A program made the translations under genes and the position numbers. Below, in pieces: positions 7,080 to 9,628 of a stretch of 9,628 bases of DNA (position 1 is the stretch's first letter; the number at the start of each line of letters is the position of its first letter). The stretch comes from JBIIUJ01 sp044340025 (GTDB taxonomy: Bacteria; Pseudomonadota; Alphaproteobacteria; Caulobacterales; Aquidulcibacteraceae), in contig JBIIUJ010000100.1 of assembly GCA_044340025.1 (NCBI GenBank), forward strand, positions 1 to 9,628, in the 5' to 3' direction. The notes under the pieces are model-generated. The model was not told the DNA's origin. It ran no database searches and was given only the letters and a program-made list of their open reading frames with translations.

Positions 7080-7442
7080 ATGGAGCAGACACGCCTGATT
7101 GTTCTTTATGACGGATCCTGCCCGCTCTGCCGGGTGGAGATAGACCACTATCGCAGCCTCGACAGCGGGGGCGCTGTGGATTGGCGCGACGTCGCCGCCG
7201 AGCCCGACGCTGCACGCGCCTGCGCGCTCGATCCGGTGGAAGCCATGGCCCGCTTCCATGTGGTGGAGGAGGGCCGCCCGCTTTCTGGCGCGGCGGCGTT
7301 TGCGGCCTTGTGGCGGCGGTTGCCGCAGCCCTGGACGGCGCTGGGCGCCCTTTGCCGTCTGCCTGGCGTTCTTCTGATCGGGGAGGCTGCCTACCGCGCG
7401 TTCTTGCGCCTGCGCCCGGCGCTCCAGCGCCTGGCCCGCTAG
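7080..7442 (+). CDS. DCC1-like thiol-disulfide oxidoreductase family protein (DUF393)
   Basis: A 120-residue protein that opens with the family signature LYDGSCPLC. Cys14 and Cys17 form a CxxC pair at the end of the first strand, as in thioredoxin-like folds. The rest fits DUF393: an acidic middle region, FHVVEEGRPLSGAAAFAALW at 59-78, and a C-terminal hydrophobic part with basic residues. Members are predicted to be thiol-disulfide oxidoreductases, but substrates are largely unknown. It is cytosolic by sequence. No convincing ribosome binding site precedes ATG 7080, and a CATATC stretch lies 7-12 bases upstream, so a leaderless or nearly leaderless transcript is possible. Its stop codon TAG abuts the ATG of the next gene, so the two are clearly one unit. 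The divergent renalase-like gene starts only 33 bp away. Confidence 0.85.
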   Translation: MEQTRLIVLYDGSCPLCRVEIDHYRSLDSGGAVDWRDVAAEPDAARACALDPVEAMARFHVVEEGRPLSGAAAFAALWRRLPQPWTALGALCRLPGVLLIGEAAYRAFLRLRPALQRLAR

Positions 7443-7625
7443 ATGCCGCGCAGCCGGGATGGCAAGCGCGCGGTGGCCAAGGCGGACCTGCCCACCAAGA
7501 CGTGCCCTGCCTGCGCGCGGCCCTTCGCCTGGCGCAAGAAGTGGGCGCGCGACTGGGACAAGGTCATTTTTTGTTCAGAGCGCTGCCGGAACGAGCGGCG
7601 TGATCGCAATGCGGTGAAAAACTGA
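7443..7625 (+). CDS. DUF2256 zinc-ribbon protein
   Basis: A 60-residue basic protein with four cysteines arranged as CPAC (21, 24) and CSERC (44, 48), a likely zinc site. Between them lies FAWRKKWARDWDKVIFCSER, the hallmark of DUF2256 (COG4338). The length is typical. Function is unknown. As I recall, DUF2256 genes are often found beside cryptochrome/photolyase-related genes and renalase-like oxidoreductases; the renalase-like gene is here but no photolyase is visible in the window. The ATG at 7443 follows the stop codon of the DUF393 gene with no gap (TAGATG) and lacks its own clear ribosome binding site, so translational coupling is likely. The basic tail could contact nucleic acid, but that is only a guess. 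Its stop codon lies inside a perfect inverted repeat that may terminate the transcript. Confidence 0.9.
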   Translation: MPRSRDGKRAVAKADLPTKTCPACARPFAWRKKWARDWDKVIFCSERCRNERRDRNAVKN

Positions 7626-7640
7626 CGCAGGCGTCAGTTT
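7619..7640 (+). terminator. Inverted repeat over the DUF2256 stop codon, probable terminator
   Basis: Two perfect 10-base arms, AAACTGACGC (7619-7628) and GCGTCAGTTT (7631-7640), are separated by AG. In RNA this gives a hairpin of about nine pairs with a short loop, ending in TTT. It includes the TGA stop of the DUF2256 gene. The short T-run makes it a modest terminator. Because it is a near-perfect palindrome, it could also be an operator for a TetR-like dimer acting on the gene at 7749, whose control region it borders. Confidence 0.55.
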
Positions 7641-7657
7641 GTGCTGGACGGAAATGC

Positions 7658-7690
7658 TGCAGCGCACATATGTCGTGATGCGCCGCACAA
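7658..7690. promoter_or_regulatory. Two candidate PhaR-type operator elements upstream of the UrcA-like gene
   Basis: TGCAGCGCACAT lies at 7658-7669 and TGCGCCGCACAA at 7679-7690, starting 21 bp apart, or two helical turns. Both are TGC-N3-GCA followed by CA. The pattern I recall for a rhizobial PhaR is TGCRNYGCASMA: the second element fits it fully and the first in 11 of 12 positions. They sit 59-91 bp before the ATG at 7749, a sensible place for a repressor site. Control by PhaR is inferred, not shown. A short dyad GCGCA (7662-7666) / TGCGC (7679-7683) around CATATG overlaps them and gives another reading. Confidence 0.45.
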
Positions 7691-7748
7691 AATACATAAG
7701 CGCGCAGGAAACGCCTTCGATGGACGTCGCCACCGAAGGAGATTTGTC

Positions 7749-8093
7749 ATGATCCGTTCTCTCGTCGCCGCTTGCGCCCTGCTCTCGGCTCCCGCCGCTT
7801 TCGCCCAGACCACCGTCGCGGTGCCAGTGACTGCAACCGATTTCGCCGACGTTGCGCAGATGGATGGGCTGCACCGCTCTCTCGCCGTCGCCGCCCGCCA
7901 GGTCTGCGCGCGCGAAATGGCTGACCTGCCGCGGCAGGCCTACAAGGCCTGTGTGGAAGACACCCTTGCCCGCGCCATCGCCGTGACTGGGTCGGAGACC
8001 CTTGTCGCGCTCGATCGCGCCGTGCCCGCCAGCCAGCGCTTCGCAGCCAACCGCCCGGCGGTGCTCGAAGCCACGGTCGCTACCTTCAAGTAA
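7749..8093 (+). CDS. UrcA-like small exported protein
   Basis: A 114-residue protein with a clear signal peptide: basic start MIR, a hydrophobic core, and AFA at residues 17-19 before the likely cut. The mature protein is about 95 residues and carries two cysteines, Cys53 and Cys68, well placed for a disulfide in the periplasm. The stretch LHRSLAVAARQVCAREM (41-57), then KACVEDTLARAIAV (66-79), fits the UrcA family pattern (LxRxIxxAAxxVC, a second Cys, then Ala-rich helix), common in Caulobacterales and Sphingomonadales and of unknown function. After about residue 85 the C-terminus has no match that I recognise. AAGGAG at 7736-7741 gives a strong ribosome binding site seven bases from the ATG. 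The gene is monocistronic, bounded by the DUF2256 inverted repeat and a terminator at 8144-8177. Its upstream DNA carries PhaR-like elements. The family call is moderate; export is secure. Confidence 0.72.
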   Translation: MIRSLVAACALLSAPAAFAQTTVAVPVTATDFADVAQMDGLHRSLAVAARQVCAREMADLPRQAYKACVEDTLARAIAVTGSETLVALDRAVPASQRFAANRPAVLEATVATFK

Positions 8094-8101
8094 GCCGCAA
8101 G

Positions 8102-8121
8102 GCCGGGCGTGCGCGCCCGGC
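8102..8121. other. GC-rich hairpin after the UrcA-like gene
   Basis: An 8-bp perfect stem, GCCGGGCG (8102-8109) and CGCCCGGC (8114-8121), lies nine bases past the stop codon at 8093. No T-tract follows on either strand, so it is more likely an RNA-stabilising stem or part of a two-hairpin terminator than a terminator on its own. Confidence 0.45.
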
Positions 8122-8143
8122 AAAGCGCCCCTCGGTCGGCCAG

Positions 8144-8177
8144 GGCCGCCTTCCCAGCACCGGGGAGGCGGCCTCTT
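8144..8177 (+). terminator. Terminator between the convergent UrcA-like and phaA genes
   Basis: GGCCGCCTTCCC (8144-8155) pairs with GGGGAGGCGGCC (8162-8173) to give a 12-bp stem with one G-U pair and a 6-base loop, followed by TCTT. It lies between two convergent genes. The T-rich tail is on the plus strand, so it best serves the UrcA-like gene; the strong stem may also slow transcription arriving from phaA. Confidence 0.65.
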
Positions 8178-8188
8178 GCACGCCCGGC

Positions 8189-9361
8189 TCAGCGCTCGAC
8201 GGTCAGCGCCACGCCCATGCCGCCGCCGATGCACAGCGTGGCGAGACCCTTTTTGGCGTCGCGCTTGGCCATTTCATGCAGCAGCGTGACAAGAATGCGC
8301 GCGCCGGAGGCCCCGATCGGATGGCCGATGGCGATCGCGCCGCCGTTCACATTCACGATCGCGGGGTCCCAGCCCATATCCTTGTTCACCGCCAGCGCCT
8401 GGGCGGCGAACGCTTCGTTGGCTTCGACGAGATCGAGGTCCGCCACTTTCCATCCGGCTTTCTCCAGCGCCCGGCGCGAGGCCGGGATCGGGCCGGAGCC
8501 CATCACCGCAGGATCCACCCCGGCCGTTGCAAAGCTCGCAATGCGGGCAAGCGGGGTCAGGCCGCGCCGGGCGGCCTCCGCCGCGCTCATCACCACCAGC
8601 GCGGCCGCGCCGTCATTGATGCCGGACGCATTGGCCGCCGTGACGGTGCCATCCTTCTTGAAGGCGGGGCGCAGACCGGCCATCGCCTCCAGCGTGGCGC
8701 CGTGACGGATGTATTCGTCGGCTTCCACGACCGTGTCGCCCTTGCGGCCCTTGATCGTGACGGGCGTGATTTCGCCGGCGAACTTGCCAGCCTTCTGGGC
8801 GGCTTCGGCCTTGTTCTGCGAGGCCACGGCGAAGGCGTCCTGCTCGTCGCGGCTGATCTGCCAGCGCTCGGCGACATTTTCGGCCGTGATGCCCATGTGA
8901 TAGCCGTTGAAGGCGTCCCAAAGGCCATCCCTGATCATGGTGTCGACAAGGCCCAAATCGCCCATCTTGGTCCCGCCGCGCAGGTGGGCGGCGTGTTGCG
9001 ACAGGCTCATGCTCTCCTGGCCGCCGGCGACCACGATATCGGCTGCGCCGGTCATCACCTGCTGGGCGGCTATGGCGACGGCGCGCAGACCCGAACCGCA
9101 GACCTGATTGATGCCCCAGGCAGGCGCGCCATCGGGCACGCCGGCCGCGCGGCTGGCCTGGCGGGCGGGGTTCTGGCCCTGGCCGGCGGCGAGCACCTGG
9201 CCAAGGATCACCTCGCTGACGGCTTCTTTCTCGATCCCGGCGCGTGCGATGGCGGCCTCGATCGCCACGCGGCCCAGTTCGTGGGCCGGGGTGGCGACGA
9301 AGGCCCCGTTGAAGCTGCCCACAGGCGTGCGGGCGGCCGAGGCGATCACGATATCGGTCAT
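8189..9361 (-). CDS. phaA: Acetyl-CoA acetyltransferase (beta-ketothiolase)
   Basis: A 390-residue thiolase, which condenses two acetyl-CoA to acetoacetyl-CoA, the first step of polyhydroxybutyrate synthesis; the reaction also runs in reverse. The catalytic residues are all present: Cys88 in NQVCGSGLRAV, Asn315 in VEANEAFAAQ, His347 in AIGHPIGASG, and Cys377 in LCIGGGMG. Length and ends match biosynthetic thiolases. The frame is open upstream to 9424, but ATG 9361 has AGAGGA about eight bases before it and opens the conserved MTDIVIASAARTPVG. The enzyme is cytosolic and tetrameric in characterised relatives. It is divergent from phaR, which supports the PHB role over fatty acid breakdown. phaB, often next to phaA, is not downstream: the next gene is the convergent UrcA-like one. 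Degradation of acetoacetyl-CoA remains a possible extra role. Confidence 0.95.
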   Translation of the reverse strand: MTDIVIASAARTPVGSFNGAFVATPAHELGRVAIEAAIARAGIEKEAVSEVILGQVLAAGQGQNPARQASRAAGVPDGAPAWGINQVCGSGLRAVAIAAQQVMTGAADIVVAGGQESMSLSQHAAHLRGGTKMGDLGLVDTMIRDGLWDAFNGYHMGITAENVAERWQISRDEQDAFAVASQNKAEAAQKAGKFAGEITPVTIKGRKGDTVVEADEYIRHGATLEAMAGLRPAFKKDGTVTAANASGINDGAAALVVMSAAEAARRGLTPLARIASFATAGVDPAVMGSGPIPASRRALEKAGWKVADLDLVEANEAFAAQALAVNKDMGWDPAIVNVNGGAIAIGHPIGASGARILVTLLHEMAKRDAKKGLATLCIGGGMGVALTVER

Positions 9362-9564
9362 GGCGGGTTCCTCTCGTGCGGCGGTTCGCAACGATCGACC
9401 GCCTGTCGGCCGCTTGCGTGTCACCGGGCTGGGGGAGAGTCAACGCGACCTTGGACGACTTCGGACGCCCTTTCCGCGTGATGCGGCGCGGCAGCCACTT
9501 GCGCTTGCACTGCTGCAGCGCCAATGCTGCGCGCAATATCGCAGGTGCGAGATGGGGGAATGGC
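9362..9564. promoter_or_regulatory. Divergent phaA-phaR control region with TGC-rich cluster
   Basis: This 203-bp gap holds the promoters of phaA (minus) and phaR (plus). Near phaR, 9499-9547 is crowded with TGC and GCA triplets, including TGC-N4-GCA at 9500-9509, CTGCAG at 9513-9518, and flanking arms TTGCGC (9499-9504) and GCGCAA (9531-9536). Known PhaR proteins bind TGC-rich repeats near their own genes, so this is a likely autoregulatory operator. On the minus strand TTGACT (9443 to 9438) could be a -35 for phaA, though the matching -10 is poor. Confidence 0.55.
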
Positions 9565-9628
9565 ATGAGCGAGGCGAAAAAGCAGGGCCCGGTCACCATC
9601 AAGAAGTACGCCAATCGCCGGCTCTACA
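9565..9628 (+). CDS. phaR: Polyhydroxyalkanoate synthesis regulator PhaR, N-terminal fragment
   Basis: Only the first 21 codons are in the window, and the gene runs off its end. The peptide MSEAKKQGPVTIKKYANRRL, followed by Tyr, carries IKKYANRRLY, the signature at the start of the PhaR DNA-binding domain. PhaR represses phasin and other granule genes and its own gene, and it lets go of DNA when it binds nascent polyhydroxybutyrate. The start at 9565 is preceded by GGGGGA at 9554-9559 with five bases between, a fair ribosome binding site. An overlapping ATG at 9560 gives only one further codon before a stop. Its place next to phaA, head to head, matches PHB loci. The family call is secure despite the short fragment because the signature is so specific. 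Confidence 0.92.
   Translation, partial: MSEAKKQGPVTIKKYANRRLY

Noticed and set aside
7650..7678. EcfG-type stress promoter (GGAA, 16-17 bases, CGTT) before the UrcA-like gene
   Set aside because: GGAAA is present, but the downstream box reads TCGTGA and lacks the final TT, so the fit is weak.
9362..9424. Longer thiolase start at 9424, adding 21 residues
   Set aside because: The added residues are basic and unlike the thiolase N-terminus, and ATG 9361 has a good ribosome binding site and starts the conserved domain.
8276..9481. Open frame of about 400 codons on the plus strand opposite phaA
   Set aside because: It mirrors the thiolase gene, is rich in Gly, His and Arg, and shows no family motif.

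Overview
The window is about 9.6 kb of GC-rich chromosomal DNA from an alphaproteobacterium. A member of the Maricaulales/Caulobacterales (Hyphomonadaceae-like) fits best. This placement is inferred from gene content: a short Flp/PilA-type pilin, a large one-chain indolepyruvate ferredoxin oxidoreductase with a divergent Lrp/AsnC regulator, a UrcA-like secreted protein, and a thiolase divergent from PhaR. I see no transposase, integrase, CRISPR array, tRNA or rRNA, and composition looks even throughout, so this is ordinary core or near-core chromosome rather than an obvious island.

Layout. (1) 37-900 (+): a HAD class IIA hydrolase-like protein. (2) 1055-1243 (+): a single Flp-type pilin with its own ribosome binding site and a strong terminator (1331-1360). 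(3) 1381-4815 (-): a 1144-residue indolepyruvate ferredoxin oxidoreductase family protein. Across a 142-bp control region lies an Lrp/AsnC regulator (4958-5443, +), followed by an exported methionine sulfoxide reductase A (5486-6067, +). (4) 6039-7046 (-): a renalase-like FAD oxidoreductase whose end overlaps that of msrA by 29 bp. It is divergent, across only 33 bp, from a tight pair encoding a DCC-family thiol protein (7080-7442, +) and a DUF2256 zinc-ribbon protein (7443-7625, +). (5) 7749-8093 (+): a small exported UrcA-like protein. (6) 8189-9361 (-): acetyl-CoA acetyltransferase (phaA). (7) 9565 to the window end (+): the N-terminus of the polyhydroxyalkanoate regulator PhaR.

How the genes work together. 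phaA makes acetoacetyl-CoA, the precursor of polyhydroxybutyrate, and PhaR is the repressor that senses the polymer. The indolepyruvate oxidoreductase takes aryl-pyruvates from aromatic amino acids to acyl-CoA, and the divergent Lrp-type protein is its likely regulator. The renalase-like, DCC and DUF2256 genes look like a small redox module, with an exported MsrA nearby.

The most testable new idea is regulatory. The DNA upstream of the exported UrcA-like gene carries two TGC-N3-GCA elements 21 bp apart that resemble PhaR operators, and it shares an 11-base word with the TGC-rich DNA upstream of phaR. This suggests that a secreted protein may belong to the PhaR regulon.
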